DNA of 64,000 nt from positions 102,013,738 to 102,077,737 of the forward strand of contig CM073593.1 in assembly GCA_037074705.1 (NCBI GenBank). The letters run 5' to 3'. The translations under genes were made by a program, and so were the position numbers. How positions within the stretch are numbered: position 1 is the first letter of the stretch; each line of letters starts with the position of its first letter. The DNA comes from Zhengitettix transpicula. Taxonomy: Eukaryota; Arthropoda; Insecta; Orthoptera; Tetrigidae. The notes beneath the pieces are model-generated. The model was not told the DNA's origin, did not search any database, and saw nothing but the letters and a program-made list of their open reading frames with translations. Shown here piece by piece: positions 11,620 to 23,042 of the stretch.

Positions 11620-12802
11620 TAAAATAAATTTATCGGAATTAGTATTATTTTTAAAATTTAAAAGAAACGTATTCCTTTTTTAGTTTAGTCTACGATTGTG
11701 CGTATTCTTCTAGAAATACTCTTTGTGTTATTTTTTTCATCTTCTGAAACTGCTGTTCGTTGTAATTCCGAGTCGATACTCCGGATCAATTTCAATATTT
11801 TTCTCCCCCTCTTTCCTGTTTTATATGTGTGTGGTGAATATTGCCCCCGTAATATTATTTTATGTCCTTCGCGTGACTACGTTACAAATGGCTTTATTTA
11901 TCTTCCGAAGCCCTGACTCGTAGTTATCGTAATTACGGGCAGGTACTTGGGCGACAAATCGCTGTCACATGACCGGCGCCCGTAAAGTGTTTTCCATCCT
12001 TCCTTCTTCGTCCTTTCTTCTTTTTTTTTTGTATCGGCCTCGTAATATAATGAACGGCTTTTACCGTCTGTTCAAACACAACCCTCCCGCCCCTCACGCT
12101 TCATTCAGTACGCTTCTTAATAAGGGCGAACGCGTTTATACATTAATGATGAAATAGACTGCGACGTGAATGGGGGTCAAATCGTTGTCACGGGGAATGT
12201 AATTGCAATTTTGTTGTCGCCCCTGCGACCTCCAAACAATTTTCCTGCGATCAATGGATTGAGTAGACATTCAGTTATTTGTAATTGCGAAGTGAACGAA
12301 ATTATTTTCGAAATTACCCGGAAATTGAAAGAAAATAAATTATTGAGACGAACAAATAAATATTTCCCCCGTACAATTCTGTGAAACGTTCCTTGTTTGG
12401 GTTTTCGGAATTCTTTCAGCACGAGCAATGAAAAATGTAATCTTTCAAACGGGAAGAAAAACGTTTCAATTCTCAATATGTCAATTTTTAATAGTGATGC
12501 CTCATAATTTGTTTAAACTGAACATTAAATACGCCTAAATAATAAACATGGCTCTTATTTTGGTTCAAATTAAGAGATATACATTTTTTACTGTTCCGAA
12601 GACTACAAACACCGCTTATCGTTATTGACATACAACGGTTAGTGTAATACATTTAATTTATTTACAAAACATCTTTAATTATTGATTATAGAAAAGTTTA
12701 TATTTACAACCCATGGAAATTGATAAAGATGTGTCTAATAGTAAAATATTATTATCTAACAGTTTAATTTTACAAAAAAAAATATATATGGCGAGAAAAA
12801 AT
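11620..12802. other. Unique-looking sequence, no gene recognised
   Basis: Moderate GC between about 11700 and 12450. Overlapping short frames (up to 99 residues) on both strands have no recognisable domain and no splice context that I can defend. Confidence 0.35.
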
Positions 12803-12814
12803 GATATAATTGAA

Positions 12815-13365
12815 AAAGCCTGCGAGAGTATTCTCTCGCAGGTAACCTGCGAGGGATGTTCTCTCGCAGGCAAAACCTTGTAGGAGAGATAAGAAGGGGC
12901 TACCTATGGGGATGCCTTTTCCTCTCCGTTTTTGAGCTAAGGTTCCCACAAGCCGAGGCCTGTTCTGAGAGGTGTATGTTCCGGGGTCACAGACCTTGGG
13001 CATACGCTAAGAGTTGTCCGCTATTCCTATTGGAATAGTCGGCCAGCTGCCTCCTAAACTGGTCGAGGCAAGGAGAAGGGAATGCTGCGTCCCCACAGCA
13101 AACTCCTCTCCCGCTATCGGAAGAGCGTGGGACAAGTACCTAATGCCCAACCTACCTGATGCAGGTTTTTCTAGGGTTTTTCCTGCATTTCTTTAGGCGA
13201 ATTCCGGGTAGGATCCTTAAAATATAGCCCGGGGGCCCTAGTTAACCCTTGGCTACCTTCCTCTACCCTTCCGCATCCCCCCATTCAAATCCCTTCCTAT
13301 GCTATTAAAGGAGAGTTGCCCAACGTGGATTACCCTCATGTAGCCTGTTGCCCTAAAAAAAAGAA
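12815..13365 (+). mobile_element. R1 SINE-like element, full length with 12-bp TSD
   Basis: Two 5' hairpin modules lie at about 12819-12870, followed by the whole R1 body and the tail CCTGTTGCCCTAAAAAAAA. The flanks carry an exact 12-bp duplication GATATAATTGAA at 12803-12814 and 13366-13377. That is the hallmark of target-primed insertion and makes this one of the best type copies. No protein is encoded. Plus and minus frames of 60-77 residues are family-wide open frames. Confidence 0.92.
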
Positions 13366-13379
13366 GATATAATTGAATC

Positions 13380-13714
13380 TACACTGTAGATAGAGAATTT
13401 GATATCTGACAAATAATTAATACGTAAATAAATTTTTAATGCATTTCAAAACTTACTAGATATTTATTTATATATAACAATGACTGTCAGATATTAATTG
13501 AAGAACTTGAAAATATATATAAACTAATTTCAATACTTCACCCCCAATGCGCACGTATGATGAAGTCCTCCTAAATTAAGGAGGAAACTTAGTACTTCAT
13601 TAATATTTTTCTCTGAATTACATCAAATTTGTTTATTTATAATTAAAATATTATACTAATCGGCTATTATATTCCTCGTGGACAGTAAAATTTTTTGAAG
13701 AATTATTTCAGATG

Positions 13715-13765
<51 letters not shown>

Positions 13766-14560
13766 TATATATATTACGTTTATGTGAACCTTTTTTTTCT
13801 TGTGTTATCCCAATTACTGACACACTGTAAATTAACCCTTTATTGCATCATTTTTTAAACTATATTTTTTAAGATGTATTTTTGTGAACACAATAAGTGT
13901 AAAAGAACCAAAAAATATATATATCTAACGTTATCAAAGTTAAATTTGTCTCATGATGTTTGTACATATTCAACATAAACATGATATAAATCACATTAAT
14001 TGGATAATTATTATTTTACTGCAATTATAATACCATGAAAATGACGATTAAACGTTCGTTCTTGAAAAGATCAACAACACAGAAAATAAATATTCTTTAG
14101 TTGGCCAGCGTGTAGAAAAATCTGTCCTGAGGGGTTCCCTCACAGGAAGCTAGGAAAGGCATGTTTAAACATGTCCACTGATGCCAAAATTTTCACATTT
14201 CCTTAAGTGCAAGTTGTTTCATATCTGCATCACAAATTAGCTCTCTTAGAAACCAACAGTGGCCTGTGGGTTGAAACTAATACTTATGTTGCATACATTC
14301 TACACTATGCACTAAGCGCTTATGCATTTGTACCGCAGGAGTTATAATGGGGTTAAACGTCAATTCGAATTCAGTAATCCTTTATTTGAGGTATTATTAT
14401 TTCACAAATATTTATGTAGCATAAAAAAACCAACGGTGGACCCAATTCATTTCCCATATAATTTTTTTAAAAAAAAATCCTCTGAAGTATCATGAATAAT
14501 AATTGATCCAGCACGTTGACGATCTGGCAGTCGTATTGGTCACTCTGCGACATTGGGGGA
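13380..14560. other. AT-rich sequence with long (AT)n
   Basis: It contains a (TA)n tract at 13717-13760 and a second at about 13764-13774. TTAACCCTTTATTGCATC at about 13837 and ATAATGGGGTTAA at about 14346 could be weakly matching piggyBac-like ends of a 520-bp element. The inner bases do not pair well, so this is not called. Confidence 0.4.
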
Positions 14561-14567
14561 TAACTCC

Positions 14568-14995
14568 ACATCTCTCTGGTTTTTTTGAACTAAGGTTCCT
14601 ACAAGCCGAAGCACCTCGGCCTGTTTTCAGAGGTGTATGTTCCGGGTCCGCTATTCCTATTGGAATAGTCGGCCAGCTGCCTCCTAAACTGGTCAAGATA
14701 CGGCGAGAGTAAAGCTGCAACCCCACAAAACCCCTTTCCCGCCATCCAGGGAAGGGCGTGGACAAGTAGCAAGTACCCGACCTACCTGATGCAGGTTTTA
14801 CTAAGGTTTTCCCTGCATCACTTTTAGGCGAATTGACGGTTAGGATCCTTAAACCATAGCCCTGGGCACCCTACTTAACTCGTGGTTACCTTGCTCTACC
14901 TTTCCGCATCCCCTCTATCATTCCTTTTCCTATCCTACACGAGGGGAGTTGCCACTATGTGGATTACCCTATACATAGCCTGTCTATAAGTCGAA
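14568..14995 (+). mobile_element. R1 element, diverged subfamily, 5' truncated
   Basis: The body starts at TTTTTTTGAACTAAGGTTCC and lacks the 5' hairpins. The tail reads GATTACCCTATACATAGCC, not the common CCCTCATGTAGCC. That variant tail is shared with copies at 26609, 29087 and 55097 and marks an older subfamily. Confidence 0.8.
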
Positions 14996-15159
14996 AAAAA
15001 AAATTAGGTTATTTGAAAAAGGATATGTAGAGAATTCAGTTAATATGATTTTTCGGGTTGTACAGAAACACGACTGTCTCTCTATTTCTGTGAACGTGTT
15101 CATCAGCACGTACCAGGCAGAACAGAGACACGGCAGGAACAATTTTATACATCCAAAAG

Positions 15160-15870
15160 ACGGGAAATAGAGAGGTTTTTGTTTACGCGCCGTTCCAGTC
15201 TCCCCCCTTGTTAGGGTCATAAATCATAAATCGGTATTGCCCCCCCGGCTTATCAATATTTGAAGAAGGTTGACTGAGGCAGGGGCAGGCCGAGGCAATT
15301 AGATTAGCCTCAGCTGGGAATTGCTTTTGCAAGTAGCGGGCGGCCGAGTCAGGTGAACTACTGCCCACCACCCGGTAAAATATGACACCAGGAGAGAGAG
15401 GTCACACATTTTCGGAGAGAAGGGTGCATTACAAACTACAGGAACCAACCTCTGATTTACAATTCTCGCCACCCTCAGCGGAGAAGGGAATGGAAATATA
15501 TATCTATATGTGTAGGTGCGGTCCGTACGGCTGAAGAGAAAAGAGTGGGTGGGTGGGTGGGTGGGGAGGGTAGGTTGGGATCAGAAAACATAATGTCGTC
15601 CCGAGCTCAAGTCTAGAGGTGCGTTACCAAAATAAATTATGAAGCCTGGGGTCGTGGTGGCGCTGCTGGAGCGGGTGATATCCGTTTGAAATACGTCCCG
15701 GACTTACAAGGTGATTGCGAATTGCGACATACCATAAATAACTGAAGAGAAAAAAATGGAGGGGTAGAGCGGGTTTGTGACTGAGCTGGAGGCTAGGAAA
15801 TAGCAAGAGAAAAACCTTGTTTAACGCAGGATGTTTGTCACTAAACACCTTTTTGAGTAACTACCACCTT
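15160..15870. other. Higher-GC island with (TGGG)n
   Basis: GC-richer than its flanks, with TGGG/GTGGG repeats at about 15545-15570. Minus-strand frames at 15183-15371 and 15624-15848 show no recognisable domain. Confidence 0.35.
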
Positions 15871-16033
15871 TATTCAAATCAAACAAAGTAAATGTGTTTC
15901 GTATTCTTCTGCGCATAGTAGCCAATGATATGTATACGGTAAGAAAAACACGAAATAAATGTGGAAAAATGAGTGAAATATCCCTGGAAAAAATTATAGT
16001 ATTTTTAAATATAATCACTGACAATTACGAAAT

Positions 16034-17260
16034 CAATAATAATAAAGATAACCAAAGAATGACAAATTAAGTGATAATATAAATACGACACATCGTTTCT
16101 GGGATCCTTGTACGTTCCTTCATGTGCTAAGACGAGCCTAGAGCGACACAACTGCACTAGTCAGTTGACAAAACTCAATTATGAAGTCAAATTTGAAAAA
16201 TAATAAATAAATCAACTGGTCACAAAAATATAATAATTTAAAAATTTATTATTAGATGCTTTCAATGACGTTTCGACACTAATTTGGGACAACACCAGGT
16301 GTATATTAATTGTTAAAAAAATTAGACCTACCAGACTTTAATTATTAATTTAAGAACAATTTTTTTATTGTAAAATTAATCTGATGACGTGCATGTTGAA
16401 GGAAGAAATATTTGTTGTATAACTGAAAGTGTTAGATCGCTTTTAATTAGATAAATAAGTAACCAATTAACGGACAAAAATAAGTAATAAAATAAATACC
16501 ACACAACGTTTCTCAAGGTGCTAAGAAGAGCCTAGAGCGACACAACTGCACTCGTCAGTTGACAAAATTCAATTATGAAGTCAAATTTGAAACCAAAAAA
16601 TAAATAAATCAACTTGTCTAAAAATTAAATAATATAAAAATCAATTATAAAGTATTTTCATGACGTTTCAAACCTAATATTGGACATCCTCATATGTACA
16701 TTAATTATTTAACAAATATATTGATACGACATCTTAATCCTTAATGTAAGAAACAAAAGTTCTATACGTTCAAAACAATATGTCATAGGCAGATAAAATA
16801 TGTTTGTATTTAAAAACTATACTATTCGGCTCAACCAAAAATGTCTAGTGTTGTTTAATATAAGTGACTCAAACGCCAAAAATTTTTTTTTTTGATTATA
16901 AAATTAATCTGATGACGTGTTTGTTGAATCAAGAAAAATATTTGTTGTATAACTGAAAGTATTAGATCATTTTTAATTAAATAAAGACTGAAACAATCAA
17001 CAGACAAGAAGAAGTCATAACATAAATACCACACAACAACGTTTCTGGGATCCTTGTCCCCTTTCTTCAGGTGCTAAACAAAGCCTAGAGTGAAACAACT
17101 GCACTCGTCAGTTGACAAAACTGAATTGTGAAATTAAAATTTTATTACATATAACAAATAAAGCAACTGGTCACAACAAATATAATAATTTTTAAAAATC
17201 CATTATCAGATATTTTCGTGACGTTTCGAACCTAATTTTGGGACCACATCAGGTGTATAT
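16034..17260 (-). repeat. Composite tandem array, three units
   Basis: Three head-to-tail units start at about 16034, 16449 and 16979. Each joins a reversed R2 module (CACACAACGTTTC, CCTAGAGCGACACAACTGC, CAGTTGACAAAA) to a second box (GACGTTTCGAACCTAATTTT then GGGAC). Units 1 and 2 then run into ATTAATCTGATGACGTG and ATAACTGAAAGT. Unit lengths differ (about 415 and 530 bp) because unit 2 has an extra block at about 16757-16880. The second boxes lie at about 16266-16304, 16660-16699 and 17219-17258. Confidence 0.75.
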
Positions 17261-17591
17261 TAAATACATGCAAGAATAGAATGAAGAATAGACTTATTAG
17301 TCCTCGGCTGAGGAAATAGGACAAGTCAAAGTTTATATTACTTACAAATGTGTGAATGAGATATACATAAATACTCTAAACGTTTAAGACCATACATAAA
17401 TAGTGATATGAAGAATTTTAAGTATACATATGTGAAATAGATTAAGGGAGAATATAAACAATGCTGCATACGTAAATAAGAGGGAATAAGTTAGGATTAC
17501 AGAACATTACAAAAGTAAGAAATCTTTAAATATAACGTAAGGAATAAAAAAATAATAATTGTAAGCTGAACTTCACTTCACTAATATCACT

Positions 17592-17846
17592 AAAAAGGTT
17601 TCCCAAAAATAATACTGCACATGCTCCCATGTGTGTATCACATTCTTTTTATTTTTCTAATGTATCTGCAGTCCTGCGGTGTTTCATTCTTGCGGCACTC
17701 GTAATTTTCAAAAACCTGACGAAAGTAACAAGGGTTACGAAAAACCTCGTGTGGTATTTATTTTGTCAGTGAATGTTGTCTTTTATTTGATTTTGGCTTT
17801 CCCTAATATTATACATGCATAATTTTACTTCCAATTAACTTTACTG

Positions 17847-17896
<50 letters not shown>

Positions 17897-18352
17897 GGCA
17901 ACAGGCTACATGAGGGTAATCCACTTTGGGCAACTCCCCTTTAATAGCATAGGAAGAGATTTGAAAGGGGGGACGTGGAAGGGTATAGGAAGGTAGCCAA
18001 GGGTTAACTAGGGCCCTCGGGCTATATTTTGAGGATCCTACACGGCATTCGCCTAAAGAAATGCAGGGAAAACCCTAGAAAAACCTGCATCTAGAAAAAA
18101 GTTTTCCAAAAATTACACTGCACACGCTCCCATGTGTATATCACATTATTTTTTTTCCTAATGTATCTGCAACACTGCGGCTCTCGTAATTTTCAAACAC
18201 CTGACGAAAGCGACAAGGGTTACAGAAACGTCGTGTGGTAATTATTTTGTCAGTGAATGTTGTCTTTTATTTGATTTCGTCTGTCCCCTAATATTATACA
18301 TGTATGTATATATTATACATGCATATTTTCACTTCCAATTAACTTTACTGTC
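17592..18352 (+). repeat. 260-bp tandem duplication split by R1 and (TA)n
   Basis: Segments 17592-17846 and 18098-18352 are direct copies. Shared blocks include CACATGCTCCCATGTGTGTA / CACACGCTCCCATGTGTATA, CTCGTAATTTTCAAA, an R2-like CCTGACGAAAG box and CTTCCAATTAACTTTACTGT. Between them lie a (TA)n tract (17851-17892) and a reversed R1 fragment (17893-18092). Confidence 0.75.
17893..18092 (-). mobile_element. R1 element, minus strand, 5' truncated
   Basis: It runs in reverse from GGGCAACAGGCTACATGAGG to AACCTGCATC. Only the 3' 200 bp of R1 are present. The tail position is taken by the (TA)n tract, so an A-rich tail has probably turned into a microsatellite. Confidence 0.85.
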
Positions 18353-18359
18353 GCGATAC

Positions 18360-19060
18360 TGAAAGTAAACAACATTGAATTACGGGAGTAGATTAGGAAG
18401 TGTCTCTGTGTACAGAGAAAGATAAATAACGCAGTTTTGTAGATAACGAACATCGAATTTCTTTCTGCTTGTTCCTGGGGAAACGCTACTTAAATGGTAA
18501 TTTATCATAATGTCTTTCGCATGTGAAGTTTCTGGAGAGGGCGCGCAAACCGTCCGTTGTCAATCTGATAAAATCGGAACGTTAAAAAGGAACACATAAA
18601 CCGGGGAGAAACAGAGTGAGGAAGGGAGGGGGAGGGGGGGGGGGTTGCATTCAGTCACATATAAAACACTAATAAAAAGGTATACCCGATAAGACTTATA
18701 ATTTTATCGACGTCATTATGGAAATTGGATGGACTCGTGTGATTTATTATTTATGTTTTCCCGTAGATTGTTAACTACTTCTACTGGAAACATTAAACAT
18801 TTGTCAAAAAAACCTTCGTAACGACGCATTTGTAATTCCACCGTCTTAAAGTCACAGTCTCTCAAAATAAATATCACATTTAATTATATTACAATCCTTT
18901 ATAGAAACACGTGGCTGTTACTATTGGCAACTACTTGTCACGTGAATACTCGCCGAAAAAGTCACGTTAATGGCTGCCGTGTAAATTTAAAAATTCCTCG
19001 ACTAGCCTCTTTCACAAATTTCACCCTGCAAATTTAATTTTTTTTTAGAAATGGAAAAAA
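18360..19060. other. Unassigned sequence
   Basis: Mixed composition, with a G-rich run (GGGAGGGGGAGGGG-like) at about 18624-18646. No gene or listed repeat is seen. Confidence 0.4.
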
Positions 19061-19064
19061 AATT

Positions 19065-19195
19065 ACAGCTGATTGAAAAATAATAATAAGAAGAAAAAGA
19101 TATCCAAACACACACAAACGAAGGAATAATATAAATAATACGCAAACGTTTCTGAAATCCTTGTTCCATTCTTCAGGTGTATTCATCAACTTAAT
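19065..19195 (-). repeat. R2 repeat, minus strand
   Basis: Reversed R2 blocks: GATTGAAAAATAATAATAAG, TACGCAAACGTTTCTG, ATCCTTGTTCCATTCTTCAG. It abuts the R3 repeat. Confidence 0.6.
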
Positions 19196-19199
19196 ATTT

Positions 19200-20110
19200 T
19201 CAAGGTTGTACTCTAAGAGTATTGAAAATAGGGAACAGTCTGCGAGGGCTATTCTCTAGTAGGCAGTACCTTTGAGGGATGTTCTCTCGCAGGGTGAACC
19301 TTGTAGGAGAGACAGGAAGGGGCTAACTTTGAGGATGCCATTTCCCCTCTCCGTTTTTGAACTAAGGTTCCCACAAGCCGAGGCACCTCAGCCTGTTTTG
19401 AGAGGTGCATGTTCCGGGGTCACAGACCTTGGGCATACGGCAAGAGTTGTTCTCTGTTTTCATTGGAACAGTCGGCCAGCTGCCTCCTAAACAGGTCGAG
19501 ACATGGAGAAGGGAATGCTGCGTCCCCATTACAAACTGTTCTCTCGCTATCGGAAGGGCGTGAGACAAGTACCCAATGCCCGACCTACCTGATGCAGGTT
19601 TTTCTAGGGTAATATCCTTAACTATAGCCCGGGGGCCCTAGTTAACCCTTGGTTGCCTTCCTCTATCCTTCCGGAACCCCCCCCCCCACATTTCAAATCC
19701 CTTCCTATGCTATTATAGGGAATTTTCCACCATGTGGATTACCCTCATGTAGCCTGTTGAATTTGCGAGGAAGTAGGAAGACAGGTGAAAAATGCAAAAT
19801 TAATGTAAAATAAAAATAAAAAGTTTTCACAGAAAAAAAACTGTAAAAGTATTTTCTCTGGTTTTTTTTATTTCAGTAGCAATCCTGCGAAGTTTCGTTC
19901 TTGCAGCTCTCGTAATTTTTAAACACCTGACGAAAGCAACAAGGGTTTTCTAATTTTCTGTCTCATAAAAGCAGAATAAATACGTTATCAATGCAATTAA
20001 TCTTGAGAGTTACATCTAATTAAATTACCAAAAAAAATACTACGTTTCGTCCCAAATTTGGGACTTTAACAAGTAATTAGTTTTCTCCATAAATTAATCA
20101 ACAAAAACAA
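19200..20110 (+). repeat. R3 repeat interrupted by R1
   Basis: R3 begins with CTCTAAGAGTATTGAAAAT, is broken by an R1 insertion (about 19230-19757), and resumes at TTGAATTTGCGAGGAAGTAG. It then runs through TTTCAGTAGCAATCCTGCG, CTTGCAGCTCTCGTAATTTT, an R2-like ACCTGACGAAAGC box and a CGTCCCAAATTTGGGAC hairpin next to ACGTTTC. The uninterrupted relative is at 22012-22440. Confidence 0.75.
19230..19759 (+). mobile_element. R1 element inserted in R3
   Basis: Two 5' hairpin modules from 19240 are both mutated (CTCTAGTAGG in the first). The body follows up to TGTAGCCTGTTG, without a clear A tail. The deletion downstream of TTTTTCTAGGGT removes the GCATTACTTTAGGCGAA block. The paralogous empty site at 22015-22050 shows that about 10 bp of target was lost or altered. 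No clear duplication remains. Confidence 0.88.
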
Positions 20111-20330
20111 TTTTATTTATATTAATATAAAAAAATTTTGGGTCGTAGTTGGAGGATCCAAATTCTGGTTCAAAAAAATAACATGAAGAAATATTTTTTG
20201 TATTTTATATTAAAGTGTAATGTGTATTAACTGAGGTAAAAAAACTATCAACAGATAAGGTCCAATAGCTGGGACGAAACGTTGTATTTTTTCTTGGTCA
20301 CTTCACGAGTTTTAATTCACGGAAAAAAAA
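20040..20330. repeat. Inverted pair carrying GTCCC/GGGAC hairpins next to GAAACGTT
   Basis: The left box, read on the minus strand, is AGTCCC, AAATTT, GGGAC, GAAACGTAGTATTTTTT. The right box on the plus strand is AGGTCC, AATAGCT, GGGAC, GAAACGTTGTATTTTTT. The two face each other across about 200 bp. The hairpin placed directly before GAAACG looks like stem II of a hammerhead, but the upstream core reads TTGTTAA rather than CTGATGA. Confidence 0.5.
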
Positions 20331-20374
20331 TTGAGTATATAATCTATGGATTTTTGCATTTAAGCAATGAAAAT

Positions 20375-20430
20375 GTGCTAAGAAGTGCCTAGAGAGAGAC
20401 AACTGCACAAGTCAGGTGACAAAACTCAGA
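20375..20430 (-). repeat. R2 fragment
   Basis: Reversed R2 blocks GTGCTAAGAAGTGCCTAGAG and CAACTGCACAAGTCAGGTG. Confidence 0.6.
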
Positions 20431-20439
20431 AGCCTTTAC

Positions 20440-21650
20440 TTTTACTAGTAGCATCCTCAACTAAAAGTCGGTGACGTCATTTAAGGATAATACTTAACAG
20501 TAATCTGGGCATTAATATTTTTAATAAAAATTTGGTTACGTACAAGGCAATATTTGAGCTGAGGCCGCACGACCTGTCCATCTTACCCTCCATAGTTGCA
20601 TAAGTTGAGAGGGTGAAACAACGAATATTACCCCTGGAGAACAAGTCGGCTTTAAGTACGGGCAACTTCGTCAGCCCTTGTCATAGGACAGAACCAAAGG
20701 AGCCGCCACGGATAATGAAAGCTTTGCTTCCACAGCGGGATTTTAGCGAGTTGCAGGGAGAGAAAAAAAATGAGTTAGACAGAGACGGAGAGACGAAGGG
20801 GAGGCTACGAACTTAACAGCACAAAGGGATTAAGGGGCCAGCTGGGCTTTCAATCTCTCTTTGAACTGCACGGCCTCGAAGGAAAATGTTTACCTTGTTC
20901 CCTTGAACGCTCGAACAAGTGTCTGAGTCATATTGCAGTCGACTTGAGAAAGAAAAGCGCTGCCGAGTTGATGAGGCAATATAATGAATTTTTTAGGACT
21001 GTAGTTCGTTAAACGACCTTCCTTAAATGCACTTGTTTTAATAAATTACATGTACCATTTTCGTTTTTCTATACGTGGGAAACGTCACAACATCCCTCCA
21101 TGGTTAAACGTCATGGAAAATTTCTAAGTTTTAAATAAGAGCATAGGATAACCTTGAAATAAAAATTATGACATTAATAAATCTAGAGGTGAAAATATTA
21201 ACCGCTGTTAAATAATTTGGGATGATAAGAAATTTTTTAAAAAAATTCTGGGCCATCTCTAAATGATAGGACAGAAAAATTTATTACTATATTTTGCAAA
21301 AAAAAAACAGGATAGTGAAGAGTATTTATAAATAATTAATAAAGTATTAATGAAGGACGTAGAATACAAAATTTTCCACCATAAAATATTCTTTATTCTG
21401 AGAACCATTAATATTGAATTTGGATAAATTGGATGGCAACAGTCGCTTGGAAAATAAAATATGGATTCCCCCACCCCCAAAAAACCTCACAACGCCTAAA
21501 ATTGATAAAATTCCATGAACAGTGAAATCAAGTGAATGTTAAGAAAGCAGTCAAAATTGTTGAACTTGACAATACGTTTATGAATATCCATTATTTGTAA
21601 TTTGACAATTTAAAAATAGAGTAAAAATAAATTGTAGAAATTATAAAACC
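20440..21650. other. Unassigned sequence
   Basis: The first half is GC-richer (20560-20960) and the second half AT-rich. Short frames have no recognisable domain. Confidence 0.35.
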
Positions 21651-21884
21651 AAAATGAACGCCGCACTACTTAAAAGAGTCTTACAAACTAAATAATAATG
21701 AATCATAAGTTTTAATGAGATTCTCAGGTTCAGTTCTTTCCCATTAATAGGTTTATTATGCGATCTTATGAAAAAAAAATTCGCTCATCAATCTAGAAAA
21801 ATAATTAGTCTCCTCATACATATTAGAAATCATCATCATCATCATTAGATCAACAAATTAGCTAAATTTTTCTTAATCAGAGTT

Positions 21885-22010
21885 TTGAAAGACCTTTCCG
21901 TCTGTCCTATACAGCACGCTACACATTTCAAAGAAAAACCCGATCTTGGTTATAATATTGTTTGTATTTCAAAAAAATTTTGGACAGGATCCCTAAAATT
22001 CCTTAAAATT
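21885..22010 (+). repeat. Direct copy of block at 23297-23410
   Basis: The block AAAGACCTTTCCGTCTGTCC followed by TATACAGCACGCTACACATT recurs at 23297-23350 with few changes. The downstream TTTTGGACAGGATCC is likewise matched by TTTTGGACTGGATCC. One copy sits at the inner edge of the left arm and the other inside it. Confidence 0.7.
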
Positions 22011-22011
22011 A

Positions 22012-22440
22012 TTACTCTAAGAGTATTGAAAATGTGAATTAACTTGAATTTTCAAGGAAGTAGAAGGACAGGTCAAAATTCAAAATTAATGTAAAATAAA
22101 TATTCAAAAATTCCACAGAAGAAATAAAACCTGTATAAGTATTTTCTCTGTTTTTATTTCAGTAGCGATCCTGCGAAGTTTCGTTCTTGCAGCTCTCGTA
22201 ATTTTTAAACACCTGACGAAACCAACAAAGGTCGTCTAATTTTCTGTTTCATTAAAATCAGAATAAATACGTTATTAATGCAATTAATCTTGAGAGTTAA
22301 CATGTAATGAAATTAATCAAAAAAATATATAAATGCTAGGTTTCGTCCAAAATTCGGGACTTCAACAGGTAATTAATTTACTCCGTAAAATAATCTACAA
22401 AAAAAAGTTATTTATATGAATATACATACTATAATCTGTA
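22012..22440 (+). repeat. R3 repeat, uninterrupted
   Basis: It begins CTCTAAGAGTATTGAAAATG and continues without R1 into CTTGAATTTTCAAGGAAGTAG and the rest of R3. It therefore gives the pre-insertion state for the R1 copy at 19230. On the minus strand it ends with CCTGTTGAAGTCCC, GAATTT, TGGAC, GAAACC, a decayed hammerhead-like box (22333-22362). Confidence 0.75.
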
Positions 22441-23042
22441 ATTAAAATGTGTAAAGAGTAATGTAGACATTTTAATCGTTATAATTAAATTTTGGTGTTA
22501 TAAAATATAAGTTAATTGCCAGTTTACACTACAATAAAGCACGGTAGTGGCATAATGTACTACATAGATGGTTCGGAGAAATAGATAATTTTAAAATTTA
22601 ATATATGTGCATAAATTAATAAAAAAAAATTGTTGAACTTAGTAATATTCTCGGATTAATTGTTTTATCAATAATTAAGTCACGATTAAGTTGAGTGTTG
22701 TTGTTTTTTGGTACTTTAAATGTTTGTTGCGAATTATGAATAATTTTTTTATGTTCTTGATGGGAATTGTTATTAATTGAAAAGCTCCAAAGACGAAACG
22801 TTTTTAATAAATTAATTTATTTTTAAATAAATTAATGTTTACTTATTAATTTTATTAACTGACTGAATAGCTGCCAGATTTTATTATTAACATTAATTAC
22901 CCATCGATTAGTCGGACAGAAAAAATCTTTGCGAAGCATCCTGGAGAAATGAGGATAATTTGGTATCTGACTATACTCCTTAATTAATTATATACGCTTC
23001 TCATACTCGAAACTATGATTTTCTCTAGTAATAGTAATAGTA

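Noticed and set aside
13351..13362. CCCTAAAAAA as a telomere-type repeat
   Set aside because: It occurs once per R1 copy as the tail junction and is not tandem.
13837..14358. Possible 520-bp piggyBac-like element between two TTAA sites
   Set aside because: The ends (CCCTTTATTGC and, reversed, CCCCATTATAAC) match poorly beyond CCC.
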